DNA of 64,000 nucleotides. It comes from Henriciella sp. (lineage in GTDB: Bacteria; Pseudomonadota; Alphaproteobacteria; Caulobacterales; Hyphomonadaceae). Below, piece after piece: positions 18,124 through 26,225 of this stretch. Each line of letters starts with the position of its first letter. The first letter of the stretch is position 1. Position numbers and translations under genes: made by a program. The notes below the pieces were generated by a model. That model saw only the letters and a list, made by a program, of their open reading frames with translations. It made no database searches and was not told the origin of the DNA. The stretch spans positions 124,001-188,000 of the forward strand of contig JABSPZ010000005.1 of assembly GCA_013213785.1 (NCBI GenBank), written 5' to 3'.

Positions 18124-18948
18124 ATGGATTTCTCTGCCAAGCTCACTCTGCCCTACATTCTGCCAAACCAGGCACAGAAACATGTCACGCTGAATGAGAG
18201 CCTGCGCCGGCTTGATGCCTTGGTGCAGATCTCGGTGATTTCAATGACGGAGGCCGAGCCGCCTGCGGATCCAAATGAGGGTGATCGCCATGTTGTGGCC
18301 AGTGGCGGGACCGGTGCGTGGGATCGCGCGGACGGACAATTGGCGGCCTTTCAAGATGGCGCTTGGGAGCTTTACGCTCCTCAAACGGGGTGGCTTGCCT
18401 GGGATGAGGCACAAACCGTTTTAGCGATTTATGATGGGGAGGACTGGGCTCAATTAGGCCCGTCATCACAACTCGAAACGCTCGGCATCAACGCGGCCGC
18501 TGATGCCTATAATCGTCTCATCCTCAGCGCCAATGCTAGCTTGTTCGATCATGAGGGGGCCGGGCACCAATTGAAGGTGAACAAGGCGAGTGAGACCGAT
18601 ACGGGCAGCCTGGTTTTCCAAACGGGTTATCAAGATCATGCCGAGATGGGGCTGGCCGGGAATAACAATTTCAACGTGAAAGTCTCGCCCGATGGACAGA
18701 GTTTTTTGAACGCGATCCTCATTCGCAACGATACCGGAAATGTCGGTATCGACACGTATTGGCCGACAGTAAAACTGGATGTTGGCGGCGCCGTCCGGGT
18801 TGGACAAGTCAAACGCGCTGACTTGCCGAATCCAAGCGAGACGGGGGCGGGCGCAATTCTACACGTTTCAGACCATCCTGGCGGAACAGCCATGGCGTTC
18901 TGCGACGGGGCGAACTGGCGCTTGATGCACAATCGCACGGTGCTTTAG
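18124..18948 (+). CDS. DUF2793-containing phage/GTA-tail-like protein
   Basis: Protein of 274 residues whose first 110 or so match the DUF2793 pattern: LPYILPNQAQKHVTLNE, then ADPNEGDRHVV, a W-D and W-E-L-Y-x-P repeat, and DGEDW. DUF2793 occurs in tail or host-contact proteins of phages and gene transfer agents of alphaproteobacteria, and in free-standing copies. The C-terminal half (150-274) has FNVKVSPDG, GNVGIDT and LDVGGAVRVG, like the terminal part of tail-fibre proteins. No other phage gene is nearby, so this is a solitary gene. It ends sharing TTAG with the convergent GT4 gene. Confidence 0.75.
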   Translation: MDFSAKLTLPYILPNQAQKHVTLNESLRRLDALVQISVISMTEAEPPADPNEGDRHVVASGGTGAWDRADGQLAAFQDGAWELYAPQTGWLAWDEAQTVLAIYDGEDWAQLGPSSQLETLGINAAADAYNRLILSANASLFDHEGAGHQLKVNKASETDTGSLVFQTGYQDHAEMGLAGNNNFNVKVSPDGQSFLNAILIRNDTGNVGIDTYWPTVKLDVGGAVRVGQVKRADLPNPSETGAGAILHVSDHPGGTAMAFCDGANWRLMHNRTVL

Positions 18949-20261
18949 CGCGGATTGCTGTCGACATCCCCGCGCGGGATTTGCTCCAAGCGTGTGCGCA
19001 TTTGCTCGCCCATGCCCTTAGCGCTGGCAACTTCTTCGATATACGCCTTACCGCGCGCGGCCAATTTCTTGCGGCCGTCCACATCTTCAGCGAGGCGGCG
19101 CATTTGTTTCACCGCATCTACATGATCCGGATCGGCCCAATGCGCACTCGTATCGCCATAGATGCCATACTCGTCGACACATGGAATGAGGCTGGAGCGC
19201 ACCAAAGCGGCGCTGGTTTCATTGGTGAAGTCCATATTTCCGGACCAATCGGTGCAGATGACAGGCTTACCGAGGGCCATTGTCTCCGCCAGGCCCAGCC
19301 CGAACCCCTCAGAGCGATGAAGGGAGACCAGCACATCACAGGATTTCAAAAGCGCCCATTGGTCCTTTTCGCTCAAAGAACTGTCGAGGACTTCAATATT
19401 CTCAGCGCCGTTAATCGCTGCGTTGAAATTGTTCATGGCGGCTTCGCTGCGCGCGAGATTGCGCGTTTTAACGATGAGGCGTTTGCTCGGATCCTCGCCA
19501 AAAGCGGCACGAAACGCCCGAATGGTTGCAATTGGGTTCTTGCGCTCAAACGAGGACATGCTGTCGGCCATAGTGAGGAAAATCAGCTGATCCTTCTTCC
19601 AACCAAATTTCATCCGGGCCGGACGAACGCCTTTTCGCGGTGTAATCGCGTGCCCGAAGACATGGATGTCGGGCGCCTCTTCATGCTTGCGCAGCGCATC
19701 GGCGGTAAAATGGCTAATCGTCCAGAGCTCTGATAAATAGCGGAACGCTTTCTCCCACCCTTTCGGGAAGGTCGGAAGCTCCCAAGCCCAATATCCGATT
19801 GTGTACCAGTTGCGCCCCCGCTCAAGTCCGAGATGCTGCATCGCCGACATGGTCTCCGGGCCGTTGAGCTGGAGGATGAGGGTGCCTTCCTGATCGTCTG
19901 GCATCGGCTGACATGTAATTTCGCTGGTCAGATCGACGGGGGCGAAAGGTTCAGACAGATCAACCGCGATTGGATCGAGTCCTGCGGCTTGAAGCGCGCG
20001 ATAGGTTGTCCGCGCAGCCTCGCCAATGCCGTTTGCGGTGCTGAACAGGCCGGCGACCACCAGCGGTGCATTGGGATCGCGCGAGCGATGCTGGGCAGGC
20101 CTTGCAATCATGGATCGTGCATAAGCACTTTGCCAGCGCGGCCCGGCGATGGTCCACATCCGATACCGCCACGATTCAGGAATCCGCGCCCACACTGAGC
20201 GCAAGGTTCGCATCACGCTCATGCGCAACCGGGCGAGAGGGCTGAGAGACGCGTCTTGCAT
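18945..20261 (-). CDS. GT4-type glycosyltransferase
   Basis: Retaining GT-B glycosyltransferase of 438 residues, cytoplasmic, adding a sugar to a growing lipid-linked glycan. Seen: a basic N-terminal arm, FSTANGIGEAARTTYRAL near 95 (donor-loop glycines), and the C-terminal GT4 core with LVSLHRSEGFGLGLAETMALGKPVICTDWSGN, which includes the EX7E motif (E-G-F-G-L-G-L-A-E). Nearest relatives are usually annotated as mannosyl- or other group 1 transferases; the sugar is not predictable. It starts 2 bp after the GT2 gene, so the two are coupled. Confidence 0.9.
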   Translation of the reverse strand: MQDASLSPLARLRMSVMRTLRSVWARIPESWRYRMWTIAGPRWQSAYARSMIARPAQHRSRDPNAPLVVAGLFSTANGIGEAARTTYRALQAAGLDPIAVDLSEPFAPVDLTSEITCQPMPDDQEGTLILQLNGPETMSAMQHLGLERGRNWYTIGYWAWELPTFPKGWEKAFRYLSELWTISHFTADALRKHEEAPDIHVFGHAITPRKGVRPARMKFGWKKDQLIFLTMADSMSSFERKNPIATIRAFRAAFGEDPSKRLIVKTRNLARSEAAMNNFNAAINGAENIEVLDSSLSEKDQWALLKSCDVLVSLHRSEGFGLGLAETMALGKPVICTDWSGNMDFTNETSAALVRSSLIPCVDEYGIYGDTSAHWADPDHVDAVKQMRRLAEDVDGRKKLAARGKAYIEEVASAKGMGEQMRTRLEQIPRGDVDSNPR

Positions 20262-20263
20262 GT

Positions 20264-21133
20264 TTAAGATCCAGACGCTTGCTGGGTCGCCCAGCGGATT
20301 TGCTGCAGATCAGACGGTGTTAAGTAGGCGGCAGCTTGTTCCAGAAAGGCTCCGGTCTCGCGGGCTAGGGCGGCTTGGTCGTCCCCTATCTCTTCCTCTA
20401 GCTCTTCCAAATATGTCGCGGCCCAATGCGGTTGAGCTCTGCCGAGGTGGCGTTGACTGAGGGCCAAGCCTTCCAACGCCACCGTCGCTCGCATCGTCTG
20501 GGTGATACAGTCGGAGTGTAGCCGAGATTTCGCAACGACCTGTTCGAGGAACCCGATACGATTGGGGAAGGCCCGAAAGGCGCGGATCCAATAGTCATAA
20601 TCGAACGCGGTTTTCAGCCTCCGGTCGAGATTGCCGAGCAAGGTAAGGGCGGAGACCTTTAGAAACACTGTTGGCTGACAAATAAAACTGCCGCCCTCAA
20701 AGCCTTTCAGGCCGACATCCGGTGTTTGGGTTGGATAAAGCGCGATCGATTGGCCGGTCTCATCGACATGCTCGCCGCGGCCATAACACATCAACCAGTC
20801 TGGATGGTCTTGGAAACCGCTCACCATGCTGGCCACGGCTTCGCTTGCATAAAGATCATCGGAATTCAGCCAGCCGATGATTTCCCCGCGGGCTTTCGAA
20901 AACGATTTCGAGATAGCATCTGCCGGGCCGTCGTCCGGTTCGGAGACCCATCTCAATCTCGGTTCTTTAGACCCTATGCGGGCGAGGATATCCGGGGTGT
21001 CATCCGTCGACCCACCGTCGGAAACAATCAGCTCAATATTGGCGTAAGATTGGCCGAAAACGCTCTCAATCGCCGCTTCAATATACTGAGCTTGATTGAA
21101 ACTCGGCATGGCGATGGAAACGAGCGGCGTCAT
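20264..21133 (-). CDS. GT2 family glycosyltransferase
   Basis: Inverting GT-A transferase of 289 residues. Seen: PLVSIAMPSFNQAQYIEAAIESV, the standard start of the fold, LIVSDGGSTDDTPDIL, and the metal-binding DXD region WLNSDDLY near residue 90, followed by a C-terminal helical part. WcaA/colanic-acid-type relatives act on lipid-linked oligosaccharides. It belongs to a minus-strand group with the two sulfotransferase-like genes, the methyltransferase and the GT4. Confidence 0.9.
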   Translation of the reverse strand: MTPLVSIAMPSFNQAQYIEAAIESVFGQSYANIELIVSDGGSTDDTPDILARIGSKEPRLRWVSEPDDGPADAISKSFSKARGEIIGWLNSDDLYASEAVASMVSGFQDHPDWLMCYGRGEHVDETGQSIALYPTQTPDVGLKGFEGGSFICQPTVFLKVSALTLLGNLDRRLKTAFDYDYWIRAFRAFPNRIGFLEQVVAKSRLHSDCITQTMRATVALEGLALSQRHLGRAQPHWAATYLEELEEEIGDDQAALARETGAFLEQAAAYLTPSDLQQIRWATQQASGS

Positions 21134-21150
21134 GGTTCTGGATCGTCAAT

Positions 21151-22251
21151 TCATCGTTTGAGCCAAGGCAGCCATTTCCGCAATGACGGTTTGTCGGCCG
21201 GCTCTTTCTGGATCGGGCCTGAATTCCACAAAGTGACCGCGACTTCAACCGCATCATTGAAGTCCGGGACGACAGACTCGGCTTCTTCGGGATATTGTGA
21301 GAAGTCTTCTGAGAAGAGTGGCGCGGCTCTGTCAGGGAATGCCATTTCGTGCAAGCGCGCATTGGCTTGGTCGAATTGCCGATAGAATGAAATCGCTTGG
21401 TGCTTGGATAGCGGGTAGTATTTTCCAGCAAAAAGTTGCCCGACCCGGCGGACGAGTTCAACACGCTTTTCATCCGTCCGATCACCCGGTGGGTTCGGAT
21501 AAAGATGGTTTAGAGCGTTTATGAACTGAAAGCCCTGGCGGTTCAGTGACTTATTGTAGCGCTGCGAGACGGTGCTCAAGGCCGGCAAGCCAGTCACCGC
21601 ACAAAAGTCAGAAACGAGGCTTTTATTCGGCCAGTGATCCGGATCATAGATGCGCGGGTTCATTGCATCCGGCCCGAAAACATCCGCCCAGCGCGCATAG
21701 ATCTCGTCATAAGCATAGAATTTCGGGGCGCTGTTGAGCGTCTCCAAAATGTTGTCCAGCCGGACTTGGACTGAGGATTTCAAGCGCGTCGATAAGATGG
21801 ATAAGGCAAGTTCGTCCTGGCGCCGGAAATAGACCACGACTTCAAACGTCTCGACCCATCGCTCCAAGAAAGTTCTGAGCGCCGAAATTTCGTGCTCTGG
21901 GTCTAGACGACTTTGAAAATGCTCGGAAGAAATGATCAGTGTGTCCGCATCTTCCACTTGATCGAATTCGTTATCCAGCCTTTGGGTCAGCGTTTCTCGA
22001 AAAGCCTCCTGACTGGCTTTGTCTACTATGCCGAGTTCCCGTCCAATATCTTGTGTCCAAGGCGCGTGATGTACGATGGCCACGAATTCCCATTGTGAGG
22101 AGGGCTCTGAATCTGCCGCGACCGGGTGATAAATGCCGTGCTTGACCAAGGCGTCGCGATTGCTTTTCAAATACTCTTGGATCGCCGTCGTGCCGGTCTT
22201 TTCTGTGCCGATATGGAGGATGCACTTTTTGAACGGTTTTCTGGAAGGCAT
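21151..22251 (-). CDS. Sulfotransferase-like protein (paralogue A)
   Basis: Protein of 366 residues with a PAPS-dependent sulfotransferase-type P-loop at its N-terminus: LHIGTEKTGTTAIQ (residues 12-25), matching the 5'-phosphosulfate loop pattern (K-x-G-T-T). A VVYFRRQDELALS segment near 135 fits the 3'-phosphate-binding R-x7-S motif. The family adds sulfate to a carbohydrate or lipid. The C-terminus is basic (LRKWLPWLKR). It is clearly paralogous to the gene at 23217-24320 over its full length. Transferring phosphate instead, or another nucleotide donor, cannot be excluded. Confidence 0.75.
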   Translation of the reverse strand: MPSRKPFKKCILHIGTEKTGTTAIQEYLKSNRDALVKHGIYHPVAADSEPSSQWEFVAIVHHAPWTQDIGRELGIVDKASQEAFRETLTQRLDNEFDQVEDADTLIISSEHFQSRLDPEHEISALRTFLERWVETFEVVVYFRRQDELALSILSTRLKSSVQVRLDNILETLNSAPKFYAYDEIYARWADVFGPDAMNPRIYDPDHWPNKSLVSDFCAVTGLPALSTVSQRYNKSLNRQGFQFINALNHLYPNPPGDRTDEKRVELVRRVGQLFAGKYYPLSKHQAISFYRQFDQANARLHEMAFPDRAAPLFSEDFSQYPEEAESVVPDFNDAVEVAVTLWNSGPIQKEPADKPSLRKWLPWLKR

Positions 22252-22421
22252 ATGATTAAATCTACTCGTCCATCGTTCAAATCATGGGCAGGATTCTATT
22301 AGCCCAGCTTTAGCAGGGCATAAAATCAGAAAAATCAGTTGTGCGGGGTGTTTACCGGGTCTGGTGGATGGGCAGTCTTCTCGAGAAATTACTCTCAGGC
22401 GGCCTCCGGACCGCGCCTCTA

Positions 22422-22442
22422 GGAGCGCTCTTTAAGCGCTCC
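22422..22442 (-). terminator. Strong hairpin at the end of the methyltransferase gene
   Basis: GGAGCGCT-N5-AGCGCTCC, a perfect 8-bp GC-rich stem with a 5-base loop containing the methyltransferase stop codon. No T-run follows on the minus strand, so it may be a transcript-stabilising 3' hairpin or processing site, not a classical terminator. The gap up to the next gene (22252-22431) is otherwise empty apart from this element. Confidence 0.4.
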
Positions 22443-23031
22443 GTTGGAACGTGAATCCGTAAGATTTTATATGTTCGCGCTCCGTGATCATCACCTTATC
22501 GCCAAACGCAAATCCCAATTCTTCACACAGCTTTTCGTAATCGTGCGCAAAGCAATGCCAGCGTGGATCAAAGTCTGTTCCTTTTCTCGGCCAGCTGCGC
22601 TCTTCAGCCGTAATCACGGCAACTTTCCGACAACAGCGCGCCAATTCAGACATTGAATGTTCGATATTCTCGAACGGAATATGCATTAGGACGTGACACG
22701 CAATGCCAAGATCAAAGGTGTTATCCTCGAATGGAAAGGGCGCGAGTGGATCATCAATGTAATTCGCTTCGATAGACACTCCGGCCGCGTCAGCGGATAC
22801 CTTCGCGCGCGACTGGTAGTTGGTGGATAGATCTAGCGTTCCCACCCGCGGAACGTCTATGTACAAAGGAAAGAGCCGCCCGACCCCGGGACCAAGTTCC
22901 AACAAAGCCTGCGCCTGCGCGAGTTTCGGACCAAAGAAATCATACTCAGCTGGGTTCAGCCCTGGATCCTCAGCTGTGTTTGGGTGCTCCCGGGTGTTCC
23001 AGTGCTCAAACGGATCGTATTTTTCTGACAT
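22432..23031 (-). CDS. Class I SAM-dependent methyltransferase
   Basis: Methyltransferase of about 199 residues. Seen: motif I LLELGPGVGRLFPL near 43-56, an acidic turn VGTLDLS, DDPLAPFPFEDNTFDLGIACHVLMHI (motifs II/III, typical of Methyltransf_11) and a conserved aromatic FAHDYEKL near the end. It sits between the two paralogous sulfotransferase-like genes, suggesting methylation of the same glycan or its lipid end. The start at 23031 gives the usual short N-terminus (MSEKYDPFEHW); the open frame extends 33 codons further but that part looks non-coding. Confidence 0.88.
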   Translation of the reverse strand: MSEKYDPFEHWNTREHPNTAEDPGLNPAEYDFFGPKLAQAQALLELGPGVGRLFPLYIDVPRVGTLDLSTNYQSRAKVSADAAGVSIEANYIDDPLAPFPFEDNTFDLGIACHVLMHIPFENIEHSMSELARCCRKVAVITAEERSWPRKGTDFDPRWHCFAHDYEKLCEELGFAFGDKVMITEREHIKSYGFTFQRSA

Positions 23032-23216
23032 TTCGGGCCCTTCGTATTGCCAATGACTAAACACCGATCCCGTTGAAATTACCAATGCTTTTGTTGGGAA
23101 TTTCCGTGAAAGAGAATTGCTGCCCTGCAATGAGCTCTAATCCGCAAAATGTAATAGGTTAGACCGATCCGCCTTTTACCGTCGCTTCGACATGGATTAT
23201 TTCCTCGATCGTCTAC

Positions 23217-24320
23217 TTAACGTTTGAGCCAGGGTAGCCACTTTCGCAAGGCAGATGTTGGGGGCGGCTCTTTTGCAATCGGTCTCGAATTCCACAAGGC
23301 AACGGCGACTTCAACCGCATCATTGAAATCCGGTTCAGTGGGTTCGGCCTCTTCGGGATATTGAGAGAAGTCTTCGAAAAAAAGTGGCGTGGAGTGTTCC
23401 GGAAATGCCATCGTACGCAGACGCTCATTCACGGTATCAAACTGGCGATAGAAGGATATCGCTTGGTCTCGGGATAATGGATAATATTTGCCTGCGAAGA
23501 GCTGGCCGACACGGCGAACAAGTTCTGCTCGCTCCTCATCAGAACGATCACCCGAAGTATTCGGATGAAGATGATTGAGGGCGTTTATGAACTGAAAGCC
23601 CTTTTTGTTGAGCGAGGGATTAAGCTTCGAGTCTTCGGTTTCGAAATGTGGAATTCGGGCGGCGGAACAAAAGTCGTCGATCAGATTTCCGTTTAGCCAC
23701 TTTTGAGGCTCATAAAGGCGCGCCTGCATGGCCTCCTGGCCGAATGCTGTCGCCCAACGCTGAAAGATCTCATCATAGGCATAGTAGCGGGGCGACTGGT
23801 TCAACGTGTGTACAACATCGCCCAGTGGAACTTGGGCGGAGGATTTTAACCGCGTTGACAGAAGCGAGAGTGCGAGTTCGTCTTGTCTGCGAAAATATAC
23901 GATCACTTCAATCTGTTCGACAAAGGGATCCAAGAACGCTTTCAAGTCCAACAGTTCTTTTTGGAGATAAAGTCGACTTTGAAGATGTTCAGAGGAGATC
24001 ACAAGCGTATCCGCGTGATCAATTTCTGCGAATTCCAATTCGAGTTTCTTTTGCAACTCGGCCCGGAACTGGTCTTGGCTCGCTCTGTCAGTGATACCAA
24101 GTTCACGGCCCATATCTTGTTTCCACGGACCGCCATGATGGACGATCGCAGCAAACTCCCATTGTGATAAGTGTTCTGTGTTCGCCGCCAGTGGGAAACA
24201 AACGCCTTGCTCGAGCAGGCGTTCTCGGTGGTGTCGCAGATAATGCTGGATCGCAGTGGTTCCGGTCTTTTCTGTGCCGATATGCAGTACACACCGTTTG
24301 AAAGGTTTTTTGGTCTGCAT
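23217..24320 (-). CDS. Sulfotransferase-like protein (paralogue B)
   Basis: Protein of 367 residues, full-length paralogue of the gene at 21151-22251: the N-terminal P-loop LHIGTEKTGTTAIQ, the VVYFRRQDELALSLLSTRLKSS-type middle (here VIVYFRRQ), a near-identical KGFQFINALNHL block and the LRKWLPWLKR tail are shared, while the region around 190-230 differs most. The intact P-loop and R-R-Q-D-E-L-A-L-S segment argue for an active transferase. Difference in the central part may mean another acceptor position. First gene of the minus-strand group, with an A+T-rich upstream region. Confidence 0.75.
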   Translation of the reverse strand: MQTKKPFKRCVLHIGTEKTGTTAIQHYLRHHRERLLEQGVCFPLAANTEHLSQWEFAAIVHHGGPWKQDMGRELGITDRASQDQFRAELQKKLELEFAEIDHADTLVISSEHLQSRLYLQKELLDLKAFLDPFVEQIEVIVYFRRQDELALSLLSTRLKSSAQVPLGDVVHTLNQSPRYYAYDEIFQRWATAFGQEAMQARLYEPQKWLNGNLIDDFCSAARIPHFETEDSKLNPSLNKKGFQFINALNHLHPNTSGDRSDEERAELVRRVGQLFAGKYYPLSRDQAISFYRQFDTVNERLRTMAFPEHSTPLFFEDFSQYPEEAEPTEPDFNDAVEVAVALWNSRPIAKEPPPTSALRKWLPWLKR

Positions 24321-24551
24321 AGGCTTGCTTCTACTTAACCAGAAATCAGTCCGAAGTTTCGTGCCTTAGAGCATTTTTTGTACGGTACCCAAAGCAGAAA
24401 TTCCACTCAGACAGCTTTCGATACATTGCGAGAAGAGGTGCCTGTTCCATCGCATCAATTATGAGCATAGTATGTAACGAGACTAGTTGGAACAAACCTG
24501 TCATTAGCCATCACATTAATTGGTATATCACATCTATACTGGAGCGACCGC
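24321..24551. promoter_or_regulatory. A+T-rich divergent intergenic region
   Basis: 231 bp between the divergent sulfotransferase-like (minus) and methyltransferase (plus) genes. It is visibly richer in A+T than the coding DNA on either side, contains several TATA-like stretches (for example 24524-24530 and TATACT at 24535-24540) and no open frame of note. It must carry promoters for both directions, but I cannot fix a -35/-10 pair. Confidence 0.45.
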
Positions 24552-25307
24552 GTGATCATTGACGTACCCAAACTGGAAGATCTGAATTTTGTGCGCGAAA
24601 TATCGCCGGACGATTGGATGGCCTCAGGAAAAGAACCGGATTGGTATTTCCGGCGCGGCTATGGTGGGCTCTTTTTGATCGATTATGAGTGTCAAAGAGC
24701 GCGGTTAAAGCCAGAATCCATTCTCGATTTCGGGTGTGGGCATGGCTGCGTCGCTCGGATGCTGACGGCAAGATACCCAAACGCTAAAATCACCGGGCAG
24801 GACGTCAATCCGGACTGGATGAACTGGTGCAGAGAAACATTGAAAATTGAAACAAGAGTATCCGAAGGCACTATTGATGAGGTGCATCTCCCGGCCAACT
24901 CTTTCGATGTTATCTGGGCGGGATCGGTGTTCTCCCACCTCCCGGAACGTTCTGCGGTTCATCTTCTCGAACAATTCAGGTCAGCGCTGACGCCTAGAGG
25001 TCTGTGCATCTTCTCGACAGCGGGCCAAGTCATGCGAAACGGCTACAAGCCAGGGCAGGTCAAATTTCTTGAAGATTCCCAGATACAACAAATGGTTGAA
25101 GCCTACGACAACGACGATTACGCGTACTCCGATTACAATAATGGCCTGTATGCAAACTGGGGTCACTCACTCATTCCGCACCAGTGGATGTTCAATCAAT
25201 CAAAGCGGATGGGATTTCCGTTGATTGGTTTCCACGAAGCAGGATGGGGGCTGGTCCAGGATGTCTACGCGCTCCGCAAGAGCATCACTCAAGCGAGTTG
25301 GCCATAA
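24552..25307 (+). CDS. Class I SAM-dependent methyltransferase
   Basis: Methyltransferase of 251 residues. Seen: motif I ILDFGCGHGCVARML near 58-72, ITGQDVNPDWM (motif II), FDVIWAGSVFSHL (motif IV region) and LTPRGLCIFST (post-motif). A GTG start at 24552 has GGAG seven bases upstream, which supports it. It probably methylates a sugar residue or glycan end. It is followed 20 bp later by the GT32-like gene on the same strand, so the two form a small operon embedded between minus-strand glycan genes. Base composition is somewhat more A+T-rich than the flanks. Confidence 0.88.
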   Translation: MIIDVPKLEDLNFVREISPDDWMASGKEPDWYFRRGYGGLFLIDYECQRARLKPESILDFGCGHGCVARMLTARYPNAKITGQDVNPDWMNWCRETLKIETRVSEGTIDEVHLPANSFDVIWAGSVFSHLPERSAVHLLEQFRSALTPRGLCIFSTAGQVMRNGYKPGQVKFLEDSQIQQMVEAYDNDDYAYSDYNNGLYANWGHSLIPHQWMFNQSKRMGFPLIGFHEAGWGLVQDVYALRKSITQASWP

Positions 25308-25327
25308 ACCGCTAACGGAACACTTAT

Positions 25328-26155
25328 ATGTCTGACTTTCGCGTCATCAGTTTTTGGGCAACTCTCAGCAACAAAACGCACATTCCTCCTTACATTCTAT
25401 GTGGTTTGGTCAGCATTAAACGAGCGTTCCAAGATCGTTTTCTATTGCTCACCCCAAATACCCTTGAAGACCACATTGACTTCGACTTTCAGAAGAGAGT
25501 CTTCTTCTTTGCGGCGAGCGCGGACAAAGAGAAAGACGAGCTGTCTCGGATCGTAGGAACGTCTGATTTTGTGCGATTTGCCTATATCGCACAGCACGGA
25601 GGGATGTGGCTCGACGCTGACTCCATCGTTTTGCGGAACTTCGAGAAAGAGCTGCAAAGCATGTTTTCGGCCAAGCCAATCGCATGGCAGTGCGAGGCGC
25701 TATTTGCGGCACAGGGCCCGCATCCCGACATTGATCAGATCAAGAGAAATATGATCGAAGCGCCGCGTCAACTCTTCGGGAATCCGGGCGAGTGCAAGAC
25801 CTATTTGAACGGTCGGAATGACGATGTCAGCCTTATGCCGAGCTCATTGTGGGACCCCACAGGCAATCAATCTTACAGCGCGAAAACCTGGGAAAGATCG
25901 ATCGCGAGCGGAAACGACCTTGATACATTTCTCGAAAACCCGGAGTGCGCTGTGATTAAGCTCTACAATTCGAGTATCTCACAAAACGACTTGTCAGATC
26001 TGAGTGTCAGAGAATTTCTGGAACGAGACACCATTCTTGGGAAACTCTTCCTTCACATCGAGCCGTCGATTGAGTTTTGGGTCGAAAAGGGTGAGGAATT
26101 GCACCAGGGTCTCGTCGGTGAGCATATGTGGCCCGCCACGCACCCTTACGTATAA
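25328..26155 (+). CDS. GT32-like (capsular polysaccharide/TcdA-type) glycosyltransferase
   Basis: GT-A-fold transferase of 275 residues. Seen: IPPYILCGLVSIKRAF near 17, then FVRFAYIAQHGGMWLDADSIVL around 80-101, the hallmark of Gly_transf_sug/Caps_synth enzymes (R-x-x-x-L/A-x-x-x-G-G-x-x-x-D-x-D), with DAD as the metal site. Such proteins add a hexose or HexNAc to capsular or lipid-linked glycans. It has no signal peptide or membrane segment. The 70 bp after it hold nothing recognisable. Confidence 0.85.
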   Translation: MSDFRVISFWATLSNKTHIPPYILCGLVSIKRAFQDRFLLLTPNTLEDHIDFDFQKRVFFFAASADKEKDELSRIVGTSDFVRFAYIAQHGGMWLDADSIVLRNFEKELQSMFSAKPIAWQCEALFAAQGPHPDIDQIKRNMIEAPRQLFGNPGECKTYLNGRNDDVSLMPSSLWDPTGNQSYSAKTWERSIASGNDLDTFLENPECAVIKLYNSSISQNDLSDLSVREFLERDTILGKLFLHIEPSIEFWVEKGEELHQGLVGEHMWPATHPYV

Positions 26156-26225
26156 AACAAATGCGATTTGACGGGATCTAGCACCTTCCCCGCGATCAGA
26201 ATGCACCTCTCAGAATTTGGGTCGA

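Noticed and set aside
18981-19733. A 250-residue plus-strand frame opposite the GT4 gene
   Set aside because: Shadow of the GT4 coding strand; no family resemblance.
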